Shown here piece by piece: positions 1 through 8,188 of a stretch of DNA of 64,000 nt. Location: assembly GCF_900240995.1 (NCBI RefSeq), contig NZ_LT965955.1, positions 320,637 to 384,636 of the forward strand. The letters run 5' to 3'. The notes beneath the pieces are model-generated. The model worked only from the letters and a program-made list of their open reading frames with translations, was not told where the DNA came from and made no database searches. The stretch is from Bacillus sp. Marseille-P3661. Lineage in GTDB: Bacteria; Bacillota; Bacilli; Bacillales; Bacillaceae_J. The stretch's first letter is position 1; the number at the start of each line of letters is the position of its first letter. A program made the translations under genes and the position numbers.

Positions 1-1058
1 AAATGGTCTCCATGCCTTTGCCAAATGGAAGGGTAAAAAAGTTGCGCGCCTCGTACTACTTAATGGGTGCGATGCTCGGCCGATTCAAACAAGCCGTAAT
101 CGGCTTGCCAGGAGGCTGTCATTTAGGGCCACGTCCCATTGATCAGCATATTAAAGGGTTTGAAGCATTAGGCGCTAAAGTTACGAACGAGCAAGGTGCG
201 ATTTATTTACGTGCCGACGAATTGAAGGGCGCTCGGATTTACCTTGATGTTGTTAGTGTGGGCGCTACGATCAATATTATGCTTGCAGCTGTTAAAGCAA
301 AAGGTCAAACGCTGATTGAAAATGCTGCGAAAGAGCCGGAAATTATTGATGTAGCAACGATATTAACGAGCATGGGTGCGAAGATCAAGGGAGCAGGAAC
401 CGACGTAATCCGAATAGAGGGCGTTGAAAAGCTCAACGGCTGTCGACATACGATTATTCCAGATCGAATTGAAGCAGGTACATATATGATTATGGCTGCT
501 GCACAAGGTGAAGGGGTATTAATCGATAACGTCATTCCACAGCATTTAGAATCGTTGATTGCGAAACTTCGCGAAATGGGTGCATCGATTGAAATTAGAG
601 ATGACCAAGTTTATATTTCAAAGGTTGACAACCTTAAGATGGTTGATATCAAAACGCTTGTATATCCAGGGTTTCCAACTGACTTGCAACAGCCGTTCAC
701 TGCGTTGCTTACTAAAGCCGAAGGTACTGGGATTGTAACGGATACGATTTATGGTGCTCGTTTTAAGCATATTGATGAGCTAAGAAGAATGAACGCAAAT
801 GTAAAAGTTGAAGGCCGCTCAGCCATTGTGACAGGGGCAACAAAGCTTCAGGGTGCTAAAGTAAAAGCGTCTGATTTGCGTGCAGGAGCGTGTCTTGTCA
901 TCGCAGGTCTAATGGCAGAGGGTATTACTGAAATTACGGGATTAGAGCATATTGATCGAGGATATGAAGATTTAGTGGACAAGCTGATGAATCTGGGGGC
1001 CGTTGCATGGCGAGAAAAAATGACTCCAGAAGAGATTAAAAACTTTCAAAACTCATAA
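1..1058 (+). CDS. murAB: UDP-N-acetylglucosamine 1-carboxyvinyltransferase, second paralogue (5' end outside window)
   Basis: This enzyme transfers enolpyruvate from PEP to UDP-GlcNAc, the first committed step of peptidoglycan synthesis, in the cytoplasm. The visible 351 codons hold the PEP-binding cysteine loop [13 protein letters not shown] at about visible residue 39 and the C-terminal stretch [15 protein letters not shown] typical of the EPSP synthase-like fold. Aligning the cysteine with Cys117 of the complete murAA copy at 48.5 kb shows that about 78 N-terminal residues lie upstream of the window. The reading frame starts at base 3, so the methionine there is internal. The gene is followed after 35 bases by glpX and then rho, as for B. 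subtilis murAB (murZ). The name rests on that synteny. Confidence 0.93.
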   Translation, partial: MVSMPLPNGRVKKLRASYYLMGAMLGRFKQAVIGLPGGCHLGPRPIDQHIKGFEALGAKVTNEQGAIYLRADELKGARIYLDVVSVGATINIMLAAVKAKGQTLIENAAKEPEIIDVATILTSMGAKIKGAGTDVIRIEGVEKLNGCRHTIIPDRIEAGTYMIMAAAQGEGVLIDNVIPQHLESLIAKLREMGASIEIRDDQVYISKVDNLKMVDIKTLVYPGFPTDLQQPFTALLTKAEGTGIVTDTIYGARFKHIDELRRMNANVKVEGRSAIVTGATKLQGAKVKASDLRAGACLVIAGLMAEGITEITGLEHIDRGYEDLVDKLMNLGAVAWREKMTPEEIKNFQNS

Positions 1059-1093
1059 TCAGCAATTAAAGTCCTGTTGGGGGAGAGGGTAAT

Positions 1094-2065
1094 ATGGAAC
1101 GTAGTTTATCAATGGAATTAGTTCGTGTAACAGAAGCGGCAGCACTTTCATCAGCAAGATGGATGGGTCGCGGTTTAAAGGACGAAGCAGACGATGCTGC
1201 AACAACAGCAATGCGGAATGTATTTGATACAATTCCGATGAAAGGTACTGTCGTAATTGGTGAAGGTGAAATGGACGAAGCGCCGATGTTATATATCGGT
1301 GAAAAAGTTGGGAATGGCTATGGTCAGCGTTTAGATGTAGCAGTTGATCCACTTGAGGGTACAAATATTGTGTCCCAAGGTGGCTGGGGAGCATTAGCTG
1401 TTATCGCAATTGCTGATCAAGGTTGCCTTTTACACGCACCTGATATGTATATGGATAAAATTGCAGTTGGACCAGATGCGGCAGGTATGATTGATATTAA
1501 CGCACCAGTAATTGAAAACTTAAAAGCCGTTGCAAAGGCGAAAAATAAAAATGTAGAAGACGTAGTAGCGACTGTTTTAAATCGCGAACGTCATGCAAAA
1601 ATTATTTCCGAAATTCGCGAAGCTGGCGCACGCATCAAGCTTATTCAAGACGGCGATGTTGCTGCTGCACTTAATACGGCATTTGATTTTACAGGTGTTG
1701 ATATTTTATTTGGTTCTGGTGGTGCACCAGAAGGCGTACTATCTGCGGTTGGACTAAAATGTCTAGGTGGAGAGCTGCAAGGAAAACTTCTTCCGCAAAA
1801 TGAAGAAGAACTAGAAAGATGCTATAAAATGGGCATTACTGATGTGAATAAAGTTTTAAAAATGGAAGATTTAGTTGCTGGTGATGATGCTATTTTTGCA
1901 GCAACAGGTGTAACCGATGGCGAGCTTTTGAAAGGTGTTCAATTTAAAGGAAACATGGCTACTACGCATACACTTGTCATGCGTGCGAAGTCAGGCACCG
2001 TTCGTTTCATCGACGGGCGTCACAGCTTATCTAAAAAACCAAACCTTGTAATGGATACAGAATAA
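1094..2065 (+). CDS. glpX: class II fructose-1,6-bisphosphatase
   Basis: This enzyme hydrolyses fructose 1,6-bisphosphate to fructose 6-phosphate in gluconeogenesis (GlpX family, metal dependent, lithium sensitive in known members). The protein is 323 residues, the usual family length. It shows the inositol-phosphatase-type metal motifs GEGEMDEAP near residue 58 and [11 protein letters not shown] near residue 81, then the [12 protein letters not shown] loop near residue 212. The ATG lies 5 bases after a GGGGGAGAGG ribosome binding site and 35 bases after murAB, so the two are probably cotranscribed. B. subtilis keeps the same order before rho. Confidence 0.96.
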   Translation: MERSLSMELVRVTEAAALSSARWMGRGLKDEADDAATTAMRNVFDTIPMKGTVVIGEGEMDEAPMLYIGEKVGNGYGQRLDVAVDPLEGTNIVSQGGWGALAVIAIADQGCLLHAPDMYMDKIAVGPDAAGMIDINAPVIENLKAVAKAKNKNVEDVVATVLNRERHAKIISEIREAGARIKLIQDGDVAAALNTAFDFTGVDILFGSGGAPEGVLSAVGLKCLGGELQGKLLPQNEEELERCYKMGITDVNKVLKMEDLVAGDDAIFAATGVTDGELLKGVQFKGNMATTHTLVMRAKSGTVRFIDGRHSLSKKPNLVMDTE

Positions 2066-2554
2066 TCTTTTATTAATTAAATTATTATGACTTCCGTTTG
2101 CTGAAGCGAACTGGTTTTGACTAGATTACCTAATCAAATGGATTTGGCAGTTTCTTATCTAGTATTAATAAGCAAGCGGAAGTCTTAATTTACTTGTATT
2201 CTGATTCATGAAATTGAACATATCCTATATACTTGGGAGCGTTCAGATGGGAATGAATGTTAATAGTGTAAATGAACTTGAATTGGCAGTTGTTTTCGTT
2301 ATAATAGATTTTAATTGTTAAAAAAGAGATAAAACTACATTTCAACTTCATGAATTAAGTTTTCAACAACCTTCTCTTAAAAATAACTTCCAAAATTTCG
2401 ATTCCTTTTTAAGTAAGAAAGAAAACTTATGACCTAGCCGTTCGGGTAGGTTTAAGCGTTTACGTTTTTTTAAATATAAAACATTGCGATATACCTTTAC
2501 TGGCACATTACGTGTTTTTCTAATTAAAAATTAAATAAAGAGTGGTGTAAAAGG
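2066..2554 (+). other. glpX-rho intergenic region with nested inverted repeats and the rho leader
   Basis: This 489-base gap has no convincing gene. GACTTCCGTTTGCT at 2089-2102 pairs with AGCAAGCGGAAGTC at 2171-2184 (one wobble). Inside it ACTAGAT at 2120-2126 pairs with ATCTAGT at 2157-2163. A second short pairing, AACTG 2109-2113 with CAGTT 2148-2152, would cross the inner stem. A sigma-A promoter follows at 2278. The leader then contains an 8-bp stem with one mismatch (ACCTAGCC/GGGTAGGT, tetraloop GTTC) near 2436 and a T run near 2466, which looks like an attenuator. Rho is known to autoregulate its leader in Bacillus; whether this hairpin takes part is inference. Confidence 0.5.
2278..2305 (+). 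promoter_or_regulatory. sigma-A promoter of rho
   Basis: TTGAAT at 2278-2283, a 16-base spacer, and a perfect TATAAT at 2300-2305. It would give a leader of about 240 bases before rho. Confidence 0.6.
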
Positions 2555-3826
2555 GTGTCTGTAACTATTTCTAGTTTAGAAAATATGAAATTAAAAGAAT
2601 TATATGAACTTGCTCGCAATTATAAGGTATCTTATTATAGTAAGCTTAATAAAAAGGAATTAATTTTTTCAATCCTCAAGGCACGTGCAGAACAAGATGG
2701 CTTTTTATTTATGGAAGGTGTCTTAGAAATTATTCAATCAGAAGGTTTTGGTTTCCTTCGACCAATCAATTATTCACCAAGTTCAGAGGATATTTACATT
2801 TCTGCTTCTCAAATACGAAGATTTGATTTAAGAAATGGAGATAAAGTTTCGGGGAAGGTTCGTCCTCCAAAAGAAAATGAACGTTATTATGGACTATTAC
2901 ATGTAGAAGCTGTTAATGGAGACGATCCGGAGACGGCAAAAGAAAGAGTCCACTTTCCTGCATTAACACCTCTATATCCTGACCGTCAAATGATTCTTGA
3001 AACCCAACCACAACATTTATCCACACGCATTATGGATTTAATTGCTCCTGTTGGATTTGGTCAACGTGGGTTAATCGTAGCCCCTCCAAAGGCTGGTAAA
3101 ACGGTGTTATTAAAAGAAATTGCTAATAGTATTACAACGAATCATCCAGATGCGGAATTAATTGTCCTCTTAATTGATGAGCGTCCAGAGGAAGTAACGG
3201 ATATTGAACGTTCAGTTAATGGTGATGTCGTTAGCTCTACGTTTGATGAAGTGCCGGAAAATCATATAAAAGTCGCTGAGCTTGTATTAGAAAGAGCGAT
3301 GCGCTTAGTTGAGCATAAAAAAGATGTAGTCATTTTAATGGATAGTATCACACGATTAGCGCGTGCGTATAACTTGGTTATTCCGCCAAGCGGCCGTACA
3401 TTATCTGGTGGTATTGACCCAGCAGCATTCCACCGTCCAAAACGCTTTTTCGGTGCAGCGCGTAATATTGAAGAAGGCGGTAGCTTAACGATTTTAGCAA
3501 CTGCGCTTGTTGATACAGGTTCACGAATGGACGATGTGATTTACGAAGAATTTAAAGGAACAGGTAATATGGAGTTGCATCTTGATCGTGCGCTTGCTGA
3601 ACGTCGTATTTTCCCTGCAATTGATATTCGCCGCTCTGGAACACGTAAAGAAGAGCTGTTATTGCCGAAAAATCATTTAGACAAGCTATGGGCAATCCGG
3701 AAAACAATGACAGATTCACCAGAGTTTGTAGAACGTTTCCTAAAACGATTACGAGCTACTAAAACAAACGACGAGTTCTTCCAAAAGATGGAGGATGAAA
3801 TGCGCGGCACTCCAGCAAAACGCTAA
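2555..3826 (+). CDS. rho: transcription termination factor Rho
   Basis: Rho is a hexameric RNA-dependent ATPase/helicase that ends transcription. The 423 residues show an N-terminal helical domain, an S1/CSD-like RNA-binding domain with GFGFLRP at 64-70, a Walker A loop PPKAGKT at 177-183, the Walker B region DVVILMD at 257-263, and the C-terminal segment around [16 protein letters not shown]. Start choice: GTG at 2555 gives the [16 protein letters not shown]-terminus expected for Bacillus Rho. An ATG at 2585 would remove ten residues, and the ribosome binding site before the GTG is weak. It has its own promoter and a long leader. rpmE follows behind a separate promoter. Confidence 0.97.
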   Translation: MSVTISSLENMKLKELYELARNYKVSYYSKLNKKELIFSILKARAEQDGFLFMEGVLEIIQSEGFGFLRPINYSPSSEDIYISASQIRRFDLRNGDKVSGKVRPPKENERYYGLLHVEAVNGDDPETAKERVHFPALTPLYPDRQMILETQPQHLSTRIMDLIAPVGFGQRGLIVAPPKAGKTVLLKEIANSITTNHPDAELIVLLIDERPEEVTDIERSVNGDVVSSTFDEVPENHIKVAELVLERAMRLVEHKKDVVILMDSITRLARAYNLVIPPSGRTLSGGIDPAAFHRPKRFFGAARNIEEGGSLTILATALVDTGSRMDDVIYEEFKGTGNMELHLDRALAERRIFPAIDIRRSGTRKEELLLPKNHLDKLWAIRKTMTDSPEFVERFLKRLRATKTNDEFFQKMEDEMRGTPAKR

Positions 3827-3937
3827 GCTGCCAAGCATCCTCATTCGGGAAGTGCCTGGCATTTGACGGGGGATATGTAGAAAGCGGAATATAGCGCTAT
3901 TCGCCGGAAGTGCTTGTCCCTTGTCGAAAAAGGGCTC
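3827..3937 (+). repeat. GGAAGTGCYTG short dispersed motifs between rho and rpmE
   Basis: Two related motifs lie here: GGGAAGTGCCTGGCAT near 3848 and CGGAAGTGCTTGTCCC near 3906. The same core appears in reverse as AGGCACTTCCCGG near 62325. They are short dispersed sequences of unknown role. I see no gene. Confidence 0.4.
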
Positions 3938-3966
3938 TTGCATTACAGCTTTATTCCTGATATAAT
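3938..3966 (+). promoter_or_regulatory. sigma-A promoter of rpmE
   Basis: TTGCAT at 3938-3943, a 17-base spacer, and a perfect TATAAT at 3961-3966. The leader before rpmE is about 55 bases. Confidence 0.75.
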
Positions 3967-4028
3967 TCTTTCATGTGTCGTAGAAAACTCTGTTTCTAAA
4001 GGATTCAGGGCGGAAGGAGATGAAAAGT

Positions 4029-4229
4029 ATGAAACAAGGAATCCATCCTAACTACAAATCAGCAAAGGTAACTTGTGCTTGTGGTAACGAATTTGAAAGT
4101 GGTTCTGTAAAGAACGAAATTCGTGTTGAGGTATGTTCTGAGTGTCATCCATTCTATACAGGTCGTCAAAAGTTTGCGGATGCAGGCGGTCGTGTAGATC
4201 GATTCAGAAAAAAATACAACCTCAAGTAA
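4029..4229 (+). CDS. rpmE: 50S ribosomal protein L31 (zinc-binding type)
   Basis: A 66-residue large-subunit ribosomal protein. Four zinc-ligand cysteines are visible (CACGNEF and [10 protein letters not shown]), marking it as the zinc form (C+) rather than the YtiA type made in zinc starvation. Start choice: ATG at 4020 overlaps the ribosome binding site GGAAGGAGATG, while ATG at 4029 lies 10 bases after it and gives the normal 66-residue length ([16 protein letters not shown]). It is a single-gene unit with its own promoter and two terminators. Confidence 0.97.
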   Translation: MKQGIHPNYKSAKVTCACGNEFESGSVKNEIRVEVCSECHPFYTGRQKFADAGGRVDRFRKKYNLK

Positions 4230-4244
4230 TAAATATTGCTTGTT

Positions 4245-4280
4245 AACCGAAAGATGGACTAGTCTTTCGGTTTTGATTTT
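4245..4280 (+). terminator. terminator of rpmE
   Basis: AACCGAAAGA at 4245-4254 pairs with TCTTTCGGTT at 4263-4272, followed by TTGATTTT. Confidence 0.85.
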
Positions 4281-4295
4281 ACTATATACTAAAGT

Positions 4296-4322
4296 AGGCA
4301 AGGGCCCTTGCCTGCTTTTTAT
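4296..4322 (+). terminator. second, fully palindromic terminator-like hairpin
   Basis: AGGCAAGGGCCCTTGCCT (4296-4313) is a perfect 18-base palindrome followed by GCTTTTTATT. It acts as a backup to the terminator just upstream. Confidence 0.6.
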
Positions 4323-4612
4323 TTGGAAATTTATTGACCTAATCTACTAGCATTACTTATGCTGGAGTTCACATAAATGAATTAAATATACTTAATATAG
4401 GTCATAATTGCGATGAAGTGGTTGTGACTATTTAGCCAAGAATTCTCGAGCGTAATGTAGGAAAACATACAATTTGAGATGAATTGGCTTTTATTTTTTC
4501 TTATCCAAAGAAGAGTAAACGATTTTGTTGCTTGGCAAACGTCCAAGTTAGATTAAATAATTAATGTTGCTCTTAAATAGTTGTCCTAGAAAGAGCAAGG
4601 AGGCAGGAATGT
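4323..4612 (+). other. gap upstream of tdk with a terminator-like attenuator
   Basis: No gene seen. AGCCAA at 4434-4439 pairs with TTGGCT at 4484-4489 across a long partly paired loop and is followed by TTTTATTTTTTC. It could end read-through or attenuate tdk. The rest is AT-rich sequence without recognisable sites. Confidence 0.35.
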
Positions 4613-5233
4613 ATGGATGTCATGAAACAAAGTGGTTGGATTGAAGTGATTTGCGGAAGTATGTTCTCGGGAAAGTCTGAAGAACTAATTCGACGAGTTC
4701 GCCGTGCGCAGTATGCGAAGCTTTCCGTTCAAGTGTTTAAACCGCTAATCGATAATCGGTATAGTGACTCGTCAGTGGTTTCCCATAATGGAACATCTGT
4801 AATTGCAAAGCCGGTTGAGTCATCAGCGGTGATACTTGAGCAAGTGAATTCAGAAACGGATGTTGTCGGAATTGATGAAATTCAATTTTTTGACGAAAAT
4901 ATTATCTCCGTAGTCAAACAATTAGCGGATGAAGGTCATCGAGTGATTTGCGCAGGGTTAGATCAAGATTTCCGTGGCGAACCATTTGGAAGTGTTCCGG
5001 ATTTAATGGCACTTGCAGAGTCTGTTACAAAGCTGCAAGCGATTTGTATGTCATGCGGTTCACCAGCAAGTCGTACACAACGTTTAATAAACGGCGAACC
5101 CGCATCCTATCACGATCCAATCATTTTAGTTGGGGCATCTGAATCATATGAACCGCGTTGCCGACATTGTCATGAAGTGCCGCAAAAGCCGCTGAGTGGC
5201 AGTCAATCTACTTTTGTAAAAAGTTCTATATAA
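4613..5233 (+). CDS. tdk: thymidine kinase
   Basis: Phosphorylates thymidine to dTMP in pyrimidine salvage (type II, TK1-like, tetrameric in known members). The 206 residues show the P-loop [11 protein letters not shown] at 16-26, the DEIQFF Walker B/catalytic motif near residue 88, the [11 protein letters not shown] lasso region, and two zinc-ribbon cysteine pairs, CMSC and CRHC. ATG at 4613 lies 8 bases after AAGGAGG; the in-frame ATG at 4622 is less well placed. B. subtilis tdk also lies next to rpmE. A terminator follows. Confidence 0.97.
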   Translation: MDVMKQSGWIEVICGSMFSGKSEELIRRVRRAQYAKLSVQVFKPLIDNRYSDSSVVSHNGTSVIAKPVESSAVILEQVNSETDVVGIDEIQFFDENIISVVKQLADEGHRVICAGLDQDFRGEPFGSVPDLMALAESVTKLQAICMSCGSPASRTQRLINGEPASYHDPIILVGASESYEPRCRHCHEVPQKPLSGSQSTFVKSSI

Positions 5234-5301
5234 AATGCTATAAAAACCGCAGCTTCGTTCCAAAGTAGTAGTTGTTTACGGAGCAATTTTAGTGCGTGAA
5301 T

Positions 5302-5336
5302 ATCCTTCATAGCCGTGATGAAGGATCTTTTTTTAT
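5302..5336 (+). terminator. terminator of tdk
   Basis: ATCCTTCAT at 5302-5310, a 7-base loop, ATGAAGGAT at 5318-5326, then CTTTTTTTATA. Confidence 0.9.
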
Positions 5337-5416
5337 ATTTGAGATGCAATTTACTATTTTTTCATGCATGATTCGTTTTATGTTTTGGGCACTCTATTTT
5401 TAGGGAGGTATTGTCC

Positions 5417-5842
5417 ATGAATAAAACGGTTATTTTTTTGCTATTCATTATGCTTAGTGCATGTGGTTCTGTTGATCAAGATTTAACTCCGTATAAAGTT
5501 AAAAACAATCCTGAGCCGGTGTCTTTTCGTGAAGGAGAAAATACGGATGTTGCAGACTTGAATCCGAATTTTTTGGATTTAAATACAGAAAATGAATCAC
5601 ATAATAACATTGGCTTTTATCAACGAAAGCTAAGATCAATTGTGGAAGAATCTAAACATTTTGATGGCGGAATGATTTATATTAATGGCTCTCATGCAAT
5701 AGTGAATGTAATTCCACGCGAGAAGTTTTCAAAGGATGAGCTTTCAAGGTATAAAAAGCTGCTAGAAAAAGATTTACAAGCTGCTGTTCCGCGCTATAAT
5801 GTTGATCTTAGAGTAAACAAACCACAAAACAACAATCTATAA
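5417..5842 (+). CDS. small predicted lipoprotein, unknown function
   Basis: The 141-residue product starts with a signal sequence ending in the lipobox LSAC (cysteine at residue 17), so it should be lipid-anchored outside the cytoplasmic membrane. The mature part is hydrophilic, with an Asp/Asn-rich stretch (ADLNPNFLDLNTENESHNN) and a C-terminal half (HFDGGMIYINGSHAIVNVIP, then a helix with many Lys and Leu) that loosely recalls YhcN/YlaJ-type sporulation lipoproteins. I am not sure of that link. ATG at 5417 lies 8 bases after GGGAGG; a TTG at 5411 falls too close to it. It is a monocistronic unit between tdk and prfA with a terminator at 5841. Confidence 0.75.
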   Translation: MNKTVIFLLFIMLSACGSVDQDLTPYKVKNNPEPVSFREGENTDVADLNPNFLDLNTENESHNNIGFYQRKLRSIVEESKHFDGGMIYINGSHAIVNVIPREKFSKDELSRYKKLLEKDLQAAVPRYNVDLRVNKPQNNNL

Positions 5843-5868
5843 CTCGATCGTCTCTGATCGGGTTTTTT
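5841..5868 (+). terminator. terminator of the lipoprotein gene
   Basis: AACTCGATC pairs with GATCGGGTT (one G-T wobble), followed by TTTTT. Confidence 0.75.
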
Positions 5869-5891
5869 AGTCTTTAAGGAAGTATAATTTT

Positions 5892-5963
5892 ATGAGCAAA
5901 AAAATCGCATGGCCATTATTAGCATATGACATGTGTGGCTATGGCTTTTTTAATACATATTAG
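5892..5963 (+). CDS. possible 23-residue peptide upstream of prfA
   Basis: ATG at 5892 follows AAGGAAG by about 9 bases and opens a 23-codon frame (MSKKIAWPLLAYDMCGYGFF..., stop TAG at 5961). It is hydrophobic and aromatic-rich and ends just before the prfA promoter. Only the ribosome binding site and the position support it, so it may be chance. Confidence 0.2.
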   Translation: MSKKIAWPLLAYDMCGYGFFNTY

Positions 5964-5983
5964 CAAAAAAAGGTCGGTAATTT

Positions 5984-6012
5984 TTGACTATTATATTCAT
6001 GTATACTATAAT
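5984..6012 (+). promoter_or_regulatory. sigma-A promoter of prfA-prmC
   Basis: TTGACT at 5984-5989, a 17-base spacer, and TATAAT at 6007-6012. Confidence 0.8.
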
Positions 6013-6049
6013 TGAAATGTTATGGACTTAAATAATGAGGTGAGTAAGC

Positions 6050-7117
6050 GTGTTAGATCGTTTGCAATCAATTGAACATCGCTATGAAAAATTAAATGAA
6101 TTACTTAGCGATCCAGCAGTTATCAGTGATAGTACAAAACTACGGGAGTATTCAAAAGAGCAATCTAGTATCGAAGAAACCGTTCAAGCGTATAGAGAGT
6201 ATAAGGAAGTCGTGGAACAATTAAAAGATGCAAAAGCAATGCTAGAAGATAAACTAGATGCCGAAATGCGTGAAATGGTAAAAGAAGAGGTTTCCGAGCT
6301 ATCTGAACGTGAAGAGGAATTAGCGGCTCGCTTGAAAATTTTACTTCTACCGAAAGACCCGAATGATGATAAAAACGTTATCGTTGAAATTCGCGGTGCA
6401 GCGGGTGGAGATGAAGCGGCATTATTTGCTGGCGATTTATACAAAATGTACAGCCGTTTTGCTGAATCGCAAGGCTGGAAAACAGAAGTTATTGAAGCGA
6501 GCCATACTGGAATTGGTGGCTATAAGGAAATCATTTTCATGATTAACGGTAATGGTGCATATTCAAAAATGAAGTTTGAAAATGGCGCACACCGTGTTCA
6601 ACGTGTACCAGAAACAGAATCTGGCGGACGTATTCATACGTCAACAGCAACTGTTGCTGTTCTTCCTGAAGCGGAGGAAGTGGAAGTTGATATTCATGAA
6701 AAAGATATTCGTGTTGATACATTCGCATCGAGTGGACCAGGCGGACAAAGTGTAAATACAACGATGTCAGCTGTGCGTTTAACGCATATTCCAACAGGTG
6801 TTGTTGTATCATGTCAAGATGAAAAGTCCCAAATTAAAAATAAAGAAAAAGCAATGAAAGTATTGCGCGCTCGTGTATATGATAAATTCCAGCAAGAGGC
6901 CCAAGCAGAATACGATCAAAACCGTAAATCTGCAGTGGGTACTGGTGACCGTTCAGAACGTATCCGTACGTACAACTTCCCGCAAAACCGTGTAACAGAC
7001 CACCGCATTGGTCTTACGATTCAAAAATTGGATCAAATTTTACAAGGTAAGCTTGATGAAATCATCGATGCATTGGTGATGGAAGATCAAGCAGCGAAAA
7101 TGGAGCAAGCAGAATAA
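6050..7117 (+). CDS. prfA: peptide chain release factor 1
   Basis: Recognises UAA and UAG stop codons and triggers peptide release on the ribosome. The 355-residue protein has the GGQ motif at 231-233 within [12 protein letters not shown], the glutamine that PrmC methylates, and the codon-recognition domain on either side. The start is GTG at 6050 after GAGGTGAG. The last base of its TAA stop is the first base of the prmC ATG, so substrate and modifying enzyme are translationally coupled. Confidence 0.97.
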   Translation: MLDRLQSIEHRYEKLNELLSDPAVISDSTKLREYSKEQSSIEETVQAYREYKEVVEQLKDAKAMLEDKLDAEMREMVKEEVSELSEREEELAARLKILLLPKDPNDDKNVIVEIRGAAGGDEAALFAGDLYKMYSRFAESQGWKTEVIEASHTGIGGYKEIIFMINGNGAYSKMKFENGAHRVQRVPETESGGRIHTSTATVAVLPEAEEVEVDIHEKDIRVDTFASSGPGGQSVNTTMSAVRLTHIPTGVVVSCQDEKSQIKNKEKAMKVLRARVYDKFQQEAQAEYDQNRKSAVGTGDRSERIRTYNFPQNRVTDHRIGLTIQKLDQILQGKLDEIIDALVMEDQAAKMEQAE

Positions 7118-8004
7118 TGAATGCTAACAACATGAAAGTGCATGAAGCCCTAAACTGGGCTTCTTCTTTTTTACAAGATAATATTCGGGAGACTTTTGCA
7201 GCGGAATTGTTGTTGCGTCATCATTTAGGTGTATCACGAGCAGGCTTATATGCGTCCATGCATGATTTGTGGTTGGACGAAGATGCGGTAGCGGCGTTTG
7301 TTGCAGATGTACAGTCTTTTGCGGCTGGTGTGCCTGTGCAATACTTAATTGGCTATGAGGAGTTTTATGGCCGTCGCTTTTCAGTGAATGAAGAGGTGTT
7401 GATACCGCGTCCAGAAACGGAAGAACTAGTAGAGGGCGTGCTCAATAGATGTAGAGATCATTTTGGTGCAGGTTCGTCAGATTGGGGCTTGAACTTGGTT
7501 GATGTTGGAACGGGAAGTGGGATTATTGCTGTTACATTAGCGTTGGAAGAACCTTCATTCAAGGTGACTGCAAGCGATATTGCTGCTGAGTCACTTGAGG
7601 TTGCTCGTCGTAATGCGGCTGAACTTGGAGCAGAGGATATTCGCTTTGTGCAAGGAGATTTATTGCTGCCTTTTATTGAGAGTGGAGAGAAATTTGATGT
7701 GATCGTTTCTAATCCGCCATATATACCCGCTGCTGATATAGCTGGTCTTGCTGATACGGTAAAAGATCATGAACCTATGCGTGCCCTAGTTGGCGGTGTT
7801 GATGGCTTGGATTTGTATCGCCGTTTCATGGAGCAATTGCCATTAGTCGTGACAGACCGTGGCTTAATAGCGTTTGAAATTGGCGTCGGTCAGGGTCAGG
7901 CTGTCGCTGGATTACTGGCGGAGACGTTTGCGGAGCGCGATATTCATGTTGAAATTGTGAATGATATTAATGGTAAGGATCGGATGGTATTTGGGCGGTT
8001 TTAG
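7117..8004 (+). CDS. prmC: release factor glutamine methyltransferase
   Basis: Methylates the GGQ glutamine of release factors using S-adenosylmethionine. The 295 residues show an N-terminal helical domain that binds the release factor, IPRPETEEL at 96-104, the SAM-binding loop VDVGTGSGI at 128-136, and the catalytic SNPPYIP motif (NPPY 199-202). The ATG at 7117 overlaps the prfA stop; an in-frame ATG at 7132 is a possible alternative. The sequence between residues 100 and 130 is a little longer than in many homologues. No clear terminator follows. The 52-bp repeat array begins less than 200 bases downstream. Confidence 0.95.
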   Translation: MNANNMKVHEALNWASSFLQDNIRETFAAELLLRHHLGVSRAGLYASMHDLWLDEDAVAAFVADVQSFAAGVPVQYLIGYEEFYGRRFSVNEEVLIPRPETEELVEGVLNRCRDHFGAGSSDWGLNLVDVGTGSGIIAVTLALEEPSFKVTASDIAAESLEVARRNAAELGAEDIRFVQGDLLLPFIESGEKFDVIVSNPPYIPAADIAGLADTVKDHEPMRALVGGVDGLDLYRRFMEQLPLVVTDRGLIAFEIGVGQGQAVAGLLAETFAERDIHVEIVNDINGKDRMVFGRF

Positions 8005-8188
8005 TGGTTGGTTGTTGCATGGTAGATGCTAGTTGAATGGAAGGGCCGGTTTTTGTTGGGGTGGTGTTGCTGCTTTGGTCGCGAATCGAATGCTGTAAAG
8101 TACAGGCTGGTAAAGGGCCGTTGTCGGGCAGAGGTTTGGTATTAGCTGTTAATCGTACTCGCTGGCTAGGAAAAGGCGTGTTTGTGCG
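8005..8188. other. transition from prmC into the 52-bp array
   Basis: No gene. At about 8130-8188 there is a degenerate array unit (AATCGTACTCGCTGGC, then GGAAAAGGCG), so the array has a decayed left edge. Confidence 0.5.
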
